A DNA stretch of 64,000 bases from a virus. Below are positions 51,310-57,826 of the stretch, piece by piece. Made by a program: the position numbers and the translations under genes. The stretch covers positions 47,589 to 111,588 of the IMG/VR virus record IMGVR_UViG_3300027973_000031. One strand, written 5' to 3'. The notes beneath the pieces were generated by a model. That model made no database searches and was not told the DNA's origin. It saw only the letters and a program-made list of their open reading frames with translations. How positions within the stretch are numbered: the stretch's first letter is position 1; the number at the start of each line of letters is the position of its first letter.

Positions 51310-51347
51310 TTGACACGCAAGCTCACTTCGCCTACAATGGTGAAGTG
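51310..51347 (+). promoter_or_regulatory. Hairpin-embedded promoter before tRNA-Ser
   Basis: TTGACA 51310-51315, TACAAT 51333-51338 (17 bp). The 9-bp arms 51324-51332 and 51339-51347 (one G-T pair) flank the -10 with no spare base. The tRNA starts 5 bases after the right arm. Confidence 0.8.
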
Positions 51348-51351
51348 CCGA

Positions 51352-51442
51352 GGGGAGATGGTCGAGTGGTTTAAGGCAGCAGCTTGGAAAGCTGTCGTAG
51401 GTGAATAATCTACCGGGGGTTCGAATCCCCCTCTTCCCGCCA
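51352..51442 (+). tRNA. tRNA-Ser (GGA)
   Basis: Acceptor GGGGAGA pairs with TCTTCCC, anticodon loop CTTGGAA with GGA, long variable arm, T loop TTCGAAT, CCA encoded. Complete class II tRNA reading UCC/UCU. Confidence 0.92.
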
Positions 51443-51467
51443 ATTACTTTTGTTTACTGAGGACAAT

Positions 51468-51746
51468 ATGGAACCGAAGGATATTGCTTACAAAATTCTT
51501 GTCAACGAGGAAACTGGAGAGCGAACCTATTTGCTTGACGAAGAGCCTTGGACATTTGTTGATCCTGCCAATGTTAAGATCGGAGACATCGTTTACTTTG
51601 ACCCAAATGGTTTGGGCAGAAACGGTATCGTTGCAAACATTCGTGAAGAAGATTTCATCTATTATGATGTTTACTTTGGATCGAATATGGAGTCGGAAGA
51701 GGTTGCAATGTTTCAGGTTTACAAAGTGGAGGAACGAAATGGTTGA
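51468..51746 (+). CDS. Small SH3/KOW-like protein
   Basis: 92 residues from ATG 51468 (GAGGACAATATG). YKILVNEETGERTYLLDEEP, then VKIGDIVYFDPNGLGRNGIV and YYDVYFGSN. Barrel style as in 42008 and 50616. Overlaps the next gene by 8 bases. Confidence 0.55.
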   Translation: MEPKDIAYKILVNEETGERTYLLDEEPWTFVDPANVKIGDIVYFDPNGLGRNGIVANIREEDFIYYDVYFGSNMESEEVAMFQVYKVEERNG

Positions 51747-51990
51747 GATTCTTAAACGTCTTAGTTCGAGACAGATTGTTGTGAGACAAAATAATAAGTT
51801 CTATCTTGTTTCGCAGTCAAGCGAAGCCATTGAGCCACTCGAAACACTTATCTTTGAGTGTGATGAATCTGGCAAAGTGGAAACGTGGAACGAGATTGGT
51901 GGAGCAGTTGGTTATTCTCTGGAATCATTTATGCCAATGCTGCTAGAGCACGGTGTGCATTACAAAGATTGGGATGATTTTCCTTGGTAA
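51739..51990 (+). CDS. Small protein of unknown function
   Basis: 83 residues from ATG 51739 (GGAGG upstream). EILKRLSSRQIVVRQNNKFY, then EPLETLIFECDESGKVETWN. Not recognised. Confidence 0.55.
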   Translation: MVEILKRLSSRQIVVRQNNKFYLVSQSSEAIEPLETLIFECDESGKVETWNEIGGAVGYSLESFMPMLLEHGVHYKDWDDFPW

Positions 51991-52006
51991 TAAACCTTTG
52001 GAGGGA

Positions 52007-52480
52007 ATGATGATTGTTTACAGCAGAAAGATTAAAAAGCTTAAATTAATGACCAGCTTTGCCAGAAAGATCCGAAAGATTAGACAATGGCTGTTTGTTA
52101 ATTCTCCAGTTATGTTCATCAAGAATTGTTGGAGATTCCGTAAGCAACTTGCACGATTTCGTTCCTTCGATTATAAGTTCAATCTTGACCTGTTCTGTGC
52201 GTCTTTGGAAATTACCAGAGACTTTATGTTGAGTGATCAAACCGTTACATTAGGAACGGATCAAACGGCAGAAGAGATTCAGCATTTCCTCGATCTGGTA
52301 AAACGATACAACAACGCAATTCAGGTTGCAGAACAGGAACTTGGTTATGAGCTTTCCCCCATCGGGGAAAACAGAGAGGGAGACAAAGCTCTTATGACCA
52401 GAATCGAAAGCATCGAAGAAACTTCTTGGCACGATGCTTTCAGATTTCTTTCCCAAAAATTGAGAAACTGGTGGGATTAA
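52007..52480 (+). CDS. Basic helical protein of unknown function
   Basis: 157 residues from ATG 52007 (GGAGGGA upstream). N-terminal half strongly basic (SRKIKKLKLMTSFARKIRKI), C-terminal half acidic and helical. May bind nucleic acid. A run of T follows the stop. Confidence 0.5.
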   Translation: MMIVYSRKIKKLKLMTSFARKIRKIRQWLFVNSPVMFIKNCWRFRKQLARFRSFDYKFNLDLFCASLEITRDFMLSDQTVTLGTDQTAEEIQHFLDLVKRYNNAIQVAEQELGYELSPIGENREGDKALMTRIESIEETSWHDAFRFLSQKLRNWWD

Positions 52481-52494
52481 TTTTTTTTATGGAC

Positions 52495-52533
52495 TTGACT
52501 TAAAACCTGACACTAGTTATGCTACTGTCAGGT
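52495..52533 (+). promoter_or_regulatory. Hairpin-embedded promoter before tRNA-Gly
   Basis: TTGACT 52495-52500, TATGCT 52518-52523 (17 bp). Perfect 8-bp arms ACCTGACA (52505-52512) and TGTCAGGT (52526-52533) enclose the -10; TAG/CTA pair inside. The tRNA starts 4 bases later. Confidence 0.8.
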
Positions 52534-52537
52534 CAAC

Positions 52538-52609
52538 GCGGAATTGGCATATAGGTTTGTGCTCCAGCCTTCCAAGCTGGCTAAATGGGTTCGAGTCCCA
52601 TATTCCGCT
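52538..52609 (+). tRNA. tRNA-Gly (UCC)
   Basis: Acceptor GCGGAAT/ATTCCGC, D stem GCAT/GTGC, anticodon loop CTTCCAA with TCC, T arm ATGGG-TTCGAGT-CCCAT. CCA is not encoded. Confidence 0.9.
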
Positions 52610-52619
52610 CTAAAATTAA

Positions 52620-52667
52620 CCGGGGTGTAGCGCAGTCTGGTTAAGCGTTTCCAGAGCGCAAATGTAT
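52620..52667 (+). pseudogene. tRNA 5'-half remnant
   Basis: CGGGGTGTAGCGCAG followed by TCTGGTTAAGCG looks like the acceptor and D arm of a tRNA (tRNA-Pro-like), but no matching anticodon, T arm or acceptor 3' strand follows. The same opening recurs at 52944. Confidence 0.5.
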
Positions 52668-52688
52668 TGAAGTTGTCCAGCACAATTC

Positions 52689-52774
52689 GGAAGGGTGGCA
52701 GAGTGGTTTAATGCAGCGGTCTTGAAAACCGCCGATGTTAATAGCATCCAAGGGTTCAAATCCCTTCCCTTCCG
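52689..52774 (+). tRNA. tRNA-Ser (UGA)
   Basis: Acceptor GGAAGGG/CCCTTCC, anticodon loop CTTGAAA with TGA, long variable arm, T arm AAGGG-TTCAAAT-CCCTT, discriminator G followed by CCT rather than CCA. Confidence 0.9.
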
Positions 52775-52776
52775 CC

Positions 52777-52876
52777 TATGCGCGTTAATCTAGTCAGATA
52801 AAGACCACTAGAATTGAGCTTTAAGGTATAGACGGATGGTTTATACCCAGCGGAGGACAATACACCGCCGCGCATA
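52777..52876 (+). ncRNA. Cloverleaf-shaped structured RNA of unknown function
   Basis: It begins 2 bases after tRNA-Ser. An 8-bp perfect closing stem TATGCGCG (52777-52784) / CGCGCATA (52869-52876) encloses three perfect hairpins: TCTAGT/ACTAGA (52789-52812), GGTATA/TATACC (52825-52847) and GCGG/CCGC (52850-52868). The last hairpin abuts the closing stem as a T arm does, but no T loop or anticodon arm with tRNA sequence is present. Confidence 0.6.
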
Positions 52877-52883
52877 CTACAAT

Positions 52884-52939
52884 TTCCGCATCGGATAAAG
52901 CTAATTCGGAAATGATCACAGGATAACGTGTCTGCGGAA
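52884..52939 (+). ncRNA. Possible second structured RNA
   Basis: TTCCGCA (52884-52890) pairs with TGCGGAA (52933-52939); inside, ATTTCCG/CGGAAAT is a competing pairing and CAC/GTG a small hairpin. Two mutually exclusive folds are possible. Weak evidence. Confidence 0.35.
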
Positions 52940-52943
52940 TAAT

Positions 52944-52975
52944 CGGGGTGTAGCGCAGAGGAAGCGCATTTGAAA
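52944..52975 (+). pseudogene. tRNA 5'-half remnant
   Basis: CGGGGTGTAGCGCAG again, followed by AGGAAGCGCATT, then AT-rich sequence with no other tRNA parts. Second copy of the opening at 52620. Confidence 0.45.
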
Positions 52976-52987
52976 ATTTATTTGTAT

Positions 52988-53067
52988 CTAGGTGTAGCTC
53001 AGCTTGGTTAGAGCGCCTGCCTTGGGCGCAGGAGGTTTCGGAGGTTCAAATCCTTTCACCTAGACCA
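52988..53067 (+). tRNA. tRNA-Pro (UGG)
   Basis: Acceptor CTAGGTG/CACCTAG, D arm GCTC/GAGC, anticodon loop CTTGGGC with TGG, T loop TTCAAAT, discriminator A and CCA encoded. Confidence 0.9.
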
Positions 53068-53081
53068 AAACGTTTTACTCT

Positions 53082-53096
53082 GACTATTTATAATAG
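53082..53096 (+). promoter_or_regulatory. Putative late promoter (GACTATTTATAATAG)
   Basis: The element lies 25 bases before ATG 53107 of the HNH gene; AGAGG follows. Confidence 0.55.
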
Positions 53097-53106
53097 AGGT
53101 GGTAAA

Positions 53107-53658
53107 ATGATAAACGTAACAAAACAAGAATTAGAGGAAATTGTAAAAGATTCCGTTTCATACTATGAAGTTCTTAGAAAAATTAAACTCCCCAACAATG
53201 GAACAGGTCAGAGAAAAACAAAGAAATTAATCCAAGATTTTGGAATTGATACATCTCACTTTTCTTTTAAAGCTTCTGTAGAAAAGTTTCATAGAAAGTA
53301 TAAATTAATTACCAAACTTTGTCCTGCGTGTGGGAAAGAATTTCAAGCAAGCGAAGGTTCTCCAGATGAAAAACAAACCTGTTCATATGGATGCTCTAAT
53401 ACTTATTTTGCACATTTGAGAAATAAGCCAGAACGACACACCAATTACAGAACAATCTGTTTTAAATCTTGGAAAAAAGAATGTGTTGTTTGCGGCTTTG
53501 ATAAGGTTGTGGAGGTTCACCACCTTGACCACAATCATTCTAATAATGACAAACATAATTTGGTTCCAGTTTGTCCAAATCATCACCAGATGCTTCACAC
53601 AAGTAAATGGGCAGAAGAGACTAGACAAGAAATCTTAAAGGTGGTAGAGTCTAGGTAA
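53107..53658 (+). CDS. HNH homing-type endonuclease
   Basis: 183 residues. N-terminal DNA-binding-like part (VTKQELEEIVKDSVSYYEVL), a zinc pair CPACGKEF with CSYGC, then the HNH core CVVCGFDKVVEVHHLDHNHS, NLVPVCPNHHQMLH. Located within the tRNA cluster and ending in a tRNA 3' half, a typical free-standing homing endonuclease site. It has a late-type promoter. Confidence 0.88.
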   Translation: MINVTKQELEEIVKDSVSYYEVLRKIKLPNNGTGQRKTKKLIQDFGIDTSHFSFKASVEKFHRKYKLITKLCPACGKEFQASEGSPDEKQTCSYGCSNTYFAHLRNKPERHTNYRTICFKSWKKECVVCGFDKVVEVHHLDHNHSNNDKHNLVPVCPNHHQMLHTSKWAEETRQEILKVVESR

Positions 53659-53690
53659 GTCGTGGGTTCGAATCCCCTCCTGATCCACCA
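53659..53690 (+). pseudogene. tRNA 3'-half remnant at the end of the HNH gene
   Basis: T arm GTGGGTTCGAATCCCCTC followed by CTGATCC, A and CCA: a complete tRNA 3' end. A matching 5' strand GGATCAG is not found nearby. It starts right at the HNH stop. Confidence 0.6.
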
Positions 53691-53706
53691 ACATTAGAGA
53701 AACAAA

Positions 53707-54237
53707 ATGAAGCAAGAGTTTGTAATTTTCACTGGACCAATGTTCGGTGGCAAAACATCAAGGATGCTTTCACAGTTAGAAAGAGCGAAGTATCAAAAGA
53801 AAGTAATCAAATTATTCAAACCAAGTATTGATATAAGGTATTCAAACAAATCCGTTGTTTCGCACAATGGAAACCGTTGGGAATCTATTCCAATTAGCGA
53901 CGGCAAAGAGATCTATGATAATTTAGGTAAAGCAGATGTTATTGCAGTTGACGAAGCATTTATGATTCCAGGTGTTTCAGATGTTTTGGTTGAACTGTAC
54001 AAACAAGGGAAACAGATTTATGTTTCCTCTCTCCAACTTTCATCCGAAGGAACAACATTTCCAGAGATGACAAAGATGTTTTCTTGGGCAACAAAGATTG
54101 AGATTTGCCCTGCCGTTTGTTTCTGTGGAAATGATGCTTACTATACAATCACCTTGACAGAGAAACAGGAAGAGGTTAGAGTAGGTGGTAAGGAAGGATA
54201 CGAACCGAGATGCAAAGAGCATACGGATTTTATGTAA
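53707..54237 (+). CDS. tdk: Thymidine kinase
   Basis: 176 residues. Walker A FTGPMFGGKTSRML, VIAVDEAFMI (Walker B/lid), QIYVSSLQLSSEGTTFPEM, and two Cys pairs for zinc (CPAVCFCG and the C-terminal RC). It phosphorylates thymidine. Type II family, length slightly shorter than E. coli Tdk (205). Confidence 0.92.
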   Translation: MKQEFVIFTGPMFGGKTSRMLSQLERAKYQKKVIKLFKPSIDIRYSNKSVVSHNGNRWESIPISDGKEIYDNLGKADVIAVDEAFMIPGVSDVLVELYKQGKQIYVSSLQLSSEGTTFPEMTKMFSWATKIEICPAVCFCGNDAYYTITLTEKQEEVRVGGKEGYEPRCKEHTDFM

Positions 54238-54245
54238 TAGCCGAC

Positions 54246-54322
54246 AGGATTGTAGCTCAGGTGGTTAGAGCATTGTGCTGATAACGCAAGGGTCGGTGGT
54301 TCAACTCCACCCAGTCCTACCA
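54246..54322 (+). tRNA. tRNA-Ile (GAU)
   Basis: Acceptor AGGATTG/CAGTCCT, D arm GCTC/GAGC, anticodon loop CTGATAA with GAT, T loop TTCAACT, A and CCA encoded. Confidence 0.9.
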
Positions 54323-54339
54323 ATAATAAGAGTATTAAA

Positions 54340-54432
54340 ATGATTGAAATTATCAACATTGTAAAAGAAAACCCAGAAGGTATTTACATTGCATTAGGCT
54401 TTGCAGTTCTATACTTAATCTTAAAATCTTAA
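54340..54432 (+). CDS. Tiny membrane peptide
   Basis: 30 residues from ATG 54340 with AATAAGAG upstream: an acidic start (IEIINIVKENPEG) and one membrane helix (IYIALGFAVLYLILKS). Too short to judge function; coding is plausible from the membrane pattern and position. Confidence 0.4.
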   Translation: MIEIINIVKENPEGIYIALGFAVLYLILKS

Positions 54433-54444
54433 TGCAGGTTTGTT

Positions 54445-54768
54445 ATGAGAACAGATTTTAATTCAGTTTGGGTTCTTGTAAAGAAATGGAATGAAGAAGT
54501 TAGAGAAGACGATGTAATCTTCTTTGATTATGATGATGCAGTGTTTTACTGTGAACAAAAGAATCAAGAAGAGTATAATAAATCAAACTCTAAAGATCAT
54601 TATGTTCGTTTGTTTTCTGTTCAAACTCTTTACGAATCAATGAGATATATTATCAGAGAAGCCGAAAAGTGTAGTTATGATGAAGGATATGAAAGCGGAT
54701 ACGAATCTGGAAGGGATGATGGATATGATGAGGGATACGATAGTGGACGCGGAGAAGCTAATTCATAA
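54445..54768 (+). CDS. Uncharacterised protein with Gly/Tyr/Asp repeat tail
   Basis: 107 residues. Charged body, then a tail of five YESG/YDEG-type repeats (DEGYESGYESGRDDGYDEGY). Such tails are seen in YhcC-like and some membrane-facing phage proteins; function unknown. The next gene may start within or just after it. Confidence 0.55.
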   Translation: MRTDFNSVWVLVKKWNEEVREDDVIFFDYDDAVFYCEQKNQEEYNKSNSKDHYVRLFSVQTLYESMRYIIREAEKCSYDEGYESGYESGRDDGYDEGYDSGRGEANS

Positions 54769-54772
54769 TTTT

Positions 54773-55135
54773 ATGTTTGTCTCTCCTTTGGCTCGTGATC
54801 TATTGAAGCTTCATTATTCTCAGATTGCAAATCAAGAACTATTTGATGAACTCGAAAAGATGTGCAAAGAACACGTCTTGACAAAGATCCAAGAGAACGA
54901 TAGACTAATGAAGGAAGCGAGAGAGAAGGCAGCAACAGCCGATAATGTGGTGCAAAGAATCCTGCATTATCATTCTTATGCTCAACATAAGAACACTCCA
55001 AAGATGAGACTTACCACCAAGGAATACGATCAGTCTATGTCTCTTCTAAATGACGAAGAGAAAGCAAAAGTAGAAAACTGGTTGGAGTTAAATGGTGGAC
55101 TTGACAAGTATGTAGTGGCAGGGCATAATGGCTGA
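54773..55135 (+). CDS. Helical protein of unknown function
   Basis: 120 residues if ATG 54773 is used; the frame is open upstream in the repeat region of the previous gene, where several ATGs lie, so the start is uncertain. Helical with His (VVQRILHYHSYAQHKNTPK). Its end overlaps the next gene by 8 bases. Confidence 0.5.
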   Translation: MFVSPLARDLLKLHYSQIANQELFDELEKMCKEHVLTKIQENDRLMKEAREKAATADNVVQRILHYHSYAQHKNTPKMRLTTKEYDQSMSLLNDEEKAKVENWLELNGGLDKYVVAGHNG

Positions 55136-55439
55136 CAAGTTGAACACAGAAGAGTGGGAGAATATGAGGAAGGCATTCAAGGAAGCCCGCGAAGCCTATG
55201 AAAAGGACGCAGAAAGCTTCTGGGATTCCTTACCCTACGACGACAAGCTGAAAGTGTTTCACGCGGTTGTAAAGCGAATTTACAAGGCTGAAATCGAAGA
55301 GCAAGGATCGTATCGTCACTCTCTATACAATGTGTTTGAGTTTGATGCTGATGCTTATGTAATCGGAATGGATTGCGGATACTTTGATCTTCACAACGTT
55401 CTTTGTGAAGTTAAATTAAAAAAGGATGAAGATGCTTAA
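55128..55439 (+). CDS. Acidic protein of unknown function
   Basis: 103 residues, helical and acidic (NMRKAFKEAREAYEKDAESF, FDADAYVIGMDCGYFDLHNV). Not recognised. Overlaps both neighbours. Confidence 0.55.
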   Translation: MADKLNTEEWENMRKAFKEAREAYEKDAESFWDSLPYDDKLKVFHAVVKRIYKAEIEEQGSYRHSLYNVFEFDADAYVIGMDCGYFDLHNVLCEVKLKKDEDA

Positions 55440-55719
55440 TTTTAAAGAAAGAAAGGTCGTTGTCTCGTTAGAAGCGGCTGATGAAGACATTGAGGTTTTA
55501 ATTCACGAAGAAAGAGATTGGGATAGAAAGCAGAAACGTCTATTGAATGACAAAACCAGCTTCCGAATCTCGGTTTCATTTACAAATGATCTATCTTATA
55601 GTGCTGTTGACCTTGTTGCAGAAACAGAAGAAGAAGCAAAAGCAGTCGCACAAGATGCTGTAAACTTCCTGAGAAAAATTCGACCAGCTCTGAAAATTGT
55701 TAAAGAAGATAAAGAATAG
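55432..55719 (+). CDS. Small alpha/beta protein of unknown function
   Basis: 95 residues from ATG 55432, 6-7 bases after AAAAGG; ATG 55426 is too close to it. KERKVVVSLEAADEDIEVLI, FRISVSFTNDLSYSAVDLVA and EEEAKAVAQDAVNFLRKIRP suggest a small beta-alpha fold. Not recognised. Confidence 0.5.
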   Translation: MLNFKERKVVVSLEAADEDIEVLIHEERDWDRKQKRLLNDKTSFRISVSFTNDLSYSAVDLVAETEEEAKAVAQDAVNFLRKIRPALKIVKEDKE

Positions 55720-55722
55720 TGG

Positions 55723-55757
55723 TTGACAAGCGAACGGAGACACGCTATACTGTCTCC
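55723..55757 (+). promoter_or_regulatory. Hairpin-embedded promoter before tRNA-Ile
   Basis: TTGACA 55723-55728, TATACT 55746-55751 (17 bp). Perfect 7-bp arms GGAGACA (55736-55742) and TGTCTCC (55751-55757) flank the -10. The tRNA begins 6 bases later. Confidence 0.75.
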
Positions 55758-55763
55758 AACAAT

Positions 55764-55840
55764 CCGCCTCGATCTATCTGGTTGAAAGAAAACGTCTTAT
55801 AAGCGTTCATAGCTGGGTTCAATTCCCAGGGGGCGGACCA
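55764..55840 (+). tRNA. tRNA-Ile (UAU), unusual D arm
   Basis: Acceptor CCGCCTC pairs with GGGGCGG, anticodon stem AACGT/GCGTT with loop CTTATAA and anticodon TAT, T arm CTGGG-TTCAATT-CCCAG, discriminator A and CCA. The D stem is only 3 bp (TCT/AGA). It would read AUA. Confidence 0.7.
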
Positions 55841-56025
55841 GACCTATAATAAGTAATTCTCGTAGTGTAAAAATGGATAAGCTAATTAACCAGGTCGTGC
55901 AGCACTTAAATAACCCTGTCAAAGGGGAAAGATGCTGCAACCTTTAGGGGGAAGTGGTCCCGAAGCAAAAAGAACAGGCATATAGACAACAAGTGAGTTT
56001 ATATGCTGAACTCTTATTATAGGTC
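55841..56025 (+). ncRNA. Structured RNA closed by a 13-bp perfect stem
   Basis: It begins directly after the CCA of tRNA-Ile. GACCTATAATAAG (55841-55853) pairs perfectly with CTTATTATAGGTC (56013-56025). Inside: TGCAGCA (55898-55904)/TGCTGCA (55933-55939), and GCATATA (55978-55984)/TATATGC (56000-56006). tRNA-Ser starts 6 bases after it. No ORF of note fills it. It does not match any RNA family I can recognise. Confidence 0.65.
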
Positions 56026-56031
56026 TATTTA

Positions 56032-56121
56032 GGAAACGTGGCAGAGAGGCCGATTGCAGCGGTTTGCTAAACCGTCGAACATTGTAAAGATGTTCCGTAG
56101 GTTCAAATCCTACCGTTTCCG
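56032..56121 (+). tRNA. tRNA-Ser (GCU)
   Basis: Acceptor GGAAACG/CGTTTCC, anticodon loop TTGCTAA with GCT, long variable arm (ACATTGTAAAGATGT), T loop TTCAAAT, discriminator G followed by CCG. Confidence 0.9.
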
Positions 56122-56135
56122 CCGAGGAAGTGTGA

Positions 56136-56951
56136 ATGAAAAAAATAATTCTGTCGTTAATGCTATTGTTTGGTTCCGTCAGAGCAGAAGCTCTAACCAT
56201 TGAAGATGGTGTGAATCAATCGATTGTTGATGATGTATCTCACGGTGAAGATAAGTTTAATTTGCCAATCTGGACCAGAATAGGTTTTGTGAAAGGTAAT
56301 GATGAATTTGATTCAAGGCATGAGAATTATAGACGATCTACATTTCTTGCTCATCACGAAATCAGGGATGCGAAAACACATTATGTTATCGTATGGAACC
56401 ACGGAATGGGAGGATTCAAGGACTTTGGTAATAACATTTACCCCTTCTTGAAATACCTCTACGATTCTGGAAAGAGTTTCACTTGGATTTCCCCAGAACT
56501 TCCTTGGAGCAAGTATGTAAATGGCATTGACGGCAGAACGGCTTGGAAGAAGAGTGGATCATTTAAAAAGTTCTATGATTCTTCCATAGCTTTGGTCCCG
56601 CAGTTGACATCAAGCAAACAGATTGTTATAGTTGTCGCAGGACACTCGCGTGGGGGAAAGTCAATTGCTAATGCAGCCAGAAGTGGCGATCTGTGCAAAG
56701 TAAACCCAAGCTGGGTTATTTGGTCAGATGCAAGTTATTCCCAGTGGCTGGATGATGCTTGGAAGTTTTGCTTAGAAAATAATGCCTCGCGTGTCGAGGT
56801 GTTCTACTTGAAGGGCACAGAAACACAAGCATCAGCAAAACGACTGGAAAAACAAAATAATAAACTTGTTAGCATTCACCAGTTGACTTCCCCTTGGTAT
56901 CATGGTAAGATCGGCAAGTCAGTGATAATGATGTCAGAGGCTTTTAGATGA
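56136..56951 (+). CDS. Exported alpha/beta-hydrolase-like protein
   Basis: 271 residues. Sec signal peptide MKKIILSLMLLFGSVRAEA. The nucleophile elbow GHSRGGKS is preceded by IVIVVAG; earlier YVIVWNHGMGGF fits the oxyanion strand and LTSPWYHGKIG a catalytic His region. Esterase- or lipase-like activity in the periplasm or outer membrane is likely, perhaps in lysis or exclusion. Overlaps the next gene by 4 bases. Confidence 0.65.
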   Translation: MKKIILSLMLLFGSVRAEALTIEDGVNQSIVDDVSHGEDKFNLPIWTRIGFVKGNDEFDSRHENYRRSTFLAHHEIRDAKTHYVIVWNHGMGGFKDFGNNIYPFLKYLYDSGKSFTWISPELPWSKYVNGIDGRTAWKKSGSFKKFYDSSIALVPQLTSSKQIVIVVAGHSRGGKSIANAARSGDLCKVNPSWVIWSDASYSQWLDDAWKFCLENNASRVEVFYLKGTETQASAKRLEKQNNKLVSIHQLTSPWYHGKIGKSVIMMSEAFR

Positions 56952-57172
56952 AGAACCCATTTACACAACACCCGCAATCAGTAGGCGAAACTTATATTCA
57001 ACACTTGCTGATTGCTTGGAAAGGAACGTATCGTCTTGGATTGTCGGCAGTAATCTTTTTCTTCCACGCAATCTTTCCTTTTCTTCCAATTCCAAAACCA
57101 TTTGATTTAGATTCAACATCTGACTGGCTAAACTCGATTAGAGCAAGGAGAGAAAATAATGGGAACCCGTAG
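56948..57172 (+). CDS. Small membrane protein
   Basis: 74 residues with one hydrophobic segment (LSAVIFFFHAIFPFLPIPKP) after a polar start. Coupled to the exported hydrolase-like gene before it and overlapping the gene after it. Function unknown. Confidence 0.55.
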   Translation: MKNPFTQHPQSVGETYIQHLLIAWKGTYRLGLSAVIFFFHAIFPFLPIPKPFDLDSTSDWLNSIRARRENNGNP

Positions 57173-57524
57173 TTTTATCGGCAAGAGTAATCCGGATAAG
57201 TCAATTACTACTATCTACTGCCATTTTGATGGTTATCCTGAACACAATGGCAAGATTCTAATTGATAATTATATCACAGAAGAAATGGTAGATTCTCTTC
57301 TTGCCGGTGGAGATATGAGCAGTTTGGGTGTTGTTCCGCATATGTGCGATACATATCGTGCTCGCGGAGAAAGAGGAGTAGATGCTAGAATCTACACCGA
57401 TTTTGACACAATGTTTAATGGTGGCGTTGACTCTTGGGCAGAATACTTCTACGTTTATGAAGATGGCGTATGGCGTTGTTGGAACAGAAAGAAAGAAATA
57501 ATTGATCTAACAAAGCTGGAATGA
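57159..57524 (+). CDS. Uncharacterised phage-family protein
   Basis: 121 residues. The start MGTRSFIGKSNPDKSITTIY then CHFDGYPEHNGKIL and ending VYEDGVWRCW is a pattern common in phage proteins (GTRS.IG...... .YCH.DGYP...G..L), whose function is unknown. Ends 7 bases before tRNA-Leu. Confidence 0.65.
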   Translation: MGTRSFIGKSNPDKSITTIYCHFDGYPEHNGKILIDNYITEEMVDSLLAGGDMSSLGVVPHMCDTYRARGERGVDARIYTDFDTMFNGGVDSWAEYFYVYEDGVWRCWNRKKEIIDLTKLE

Positions 57525-57531
57525 TAAATAA

Positions 57532-57606
57532 GGGCATGTAGTCCAACAGGCAGGAGACAATTGACTTAAAATCAATACAGTGTGGGTTCGAATCCCACCG
57601 CGCCCA
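57532..57606 (+). tRNA. tRNA with UAA anticodon (Leu) but short variable loop
   Basis: Acceptor GGGCATG/CGCGCCC (one A-C mismatch), D arm GTCC/GGAG, anticodon stem ATTGA/TCAAT with loop CTTAAAA and anticodon TAA, variable loop only ACAGT, T arm GTGGG-TTCGAAT-CCCAC. Bacterial tRNA-Leu normally has a long variable arm, so identity is uncertain. Confidence 0.75.
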
Positions 57607-57619
57607 CCGAGAGCACCAA

Positions 57620-57760
57620 ATGAAAGTAATTAAGCTAAGTATAGAATACTATTCAGAACCAAGAAATTGGTTAACAAAAACTTGGATATATTCTAATGGT
57701 AATAAGAGAAAAACTTGTAAGGTAAAGATTAGAGAAGTAGATTTATCCAAAGGTCCGTAA
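57620..57760 (+). CDS. Tiny protein ending inside tRNA-Thr
   Basis: 46 residues from ATG 57620: MKVIKLSIEYYSEPRNWLTK then TWIYSNGNKRKTCKVKI. Its last codons and stop are the first nine bases of tRNA-Thr. It is similar in start and make-up to 58159 and 62692, which supports coding. Confidence 0.5.
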   Translation: MKVIKLSIEYYSEPRNWLTKTWIYSNGNKRKTCKVKIREVDLSKGP

Positions 57761-57826
57761 ACATTGACGGCGATGTACCAGATTTGTAACCTGGAAAACT
57801 CAGTTCAACTCTGAGACGGACCTCCA
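57752..57826 (+). tRNA. tRNA-Thr (UGU)
   Basis: Acceptor GGTCCGT/ACGGACC, D stem ACAT/ATGT, anticodon loop TTTGTAA with TGT, T arm CTCAG-TTCAACT-CTGAG, discriminator T and CCA. One A-C mismatch in the anticodon stem. Confidence 0.85.

Noticed and set aside
52620-52688. Complete tRNA-Pro at 52620
   Set aside because: Only the 5' acceptor and D arm look like tRNA; anticodon arm, T arm and 3' strand are missing.
54445-54768. Gly/Tyr repeat tail as a collagen- or silk-like structural domain
   Set aside because: Only about five short units, with acidic residues; not enough to assign a fold.
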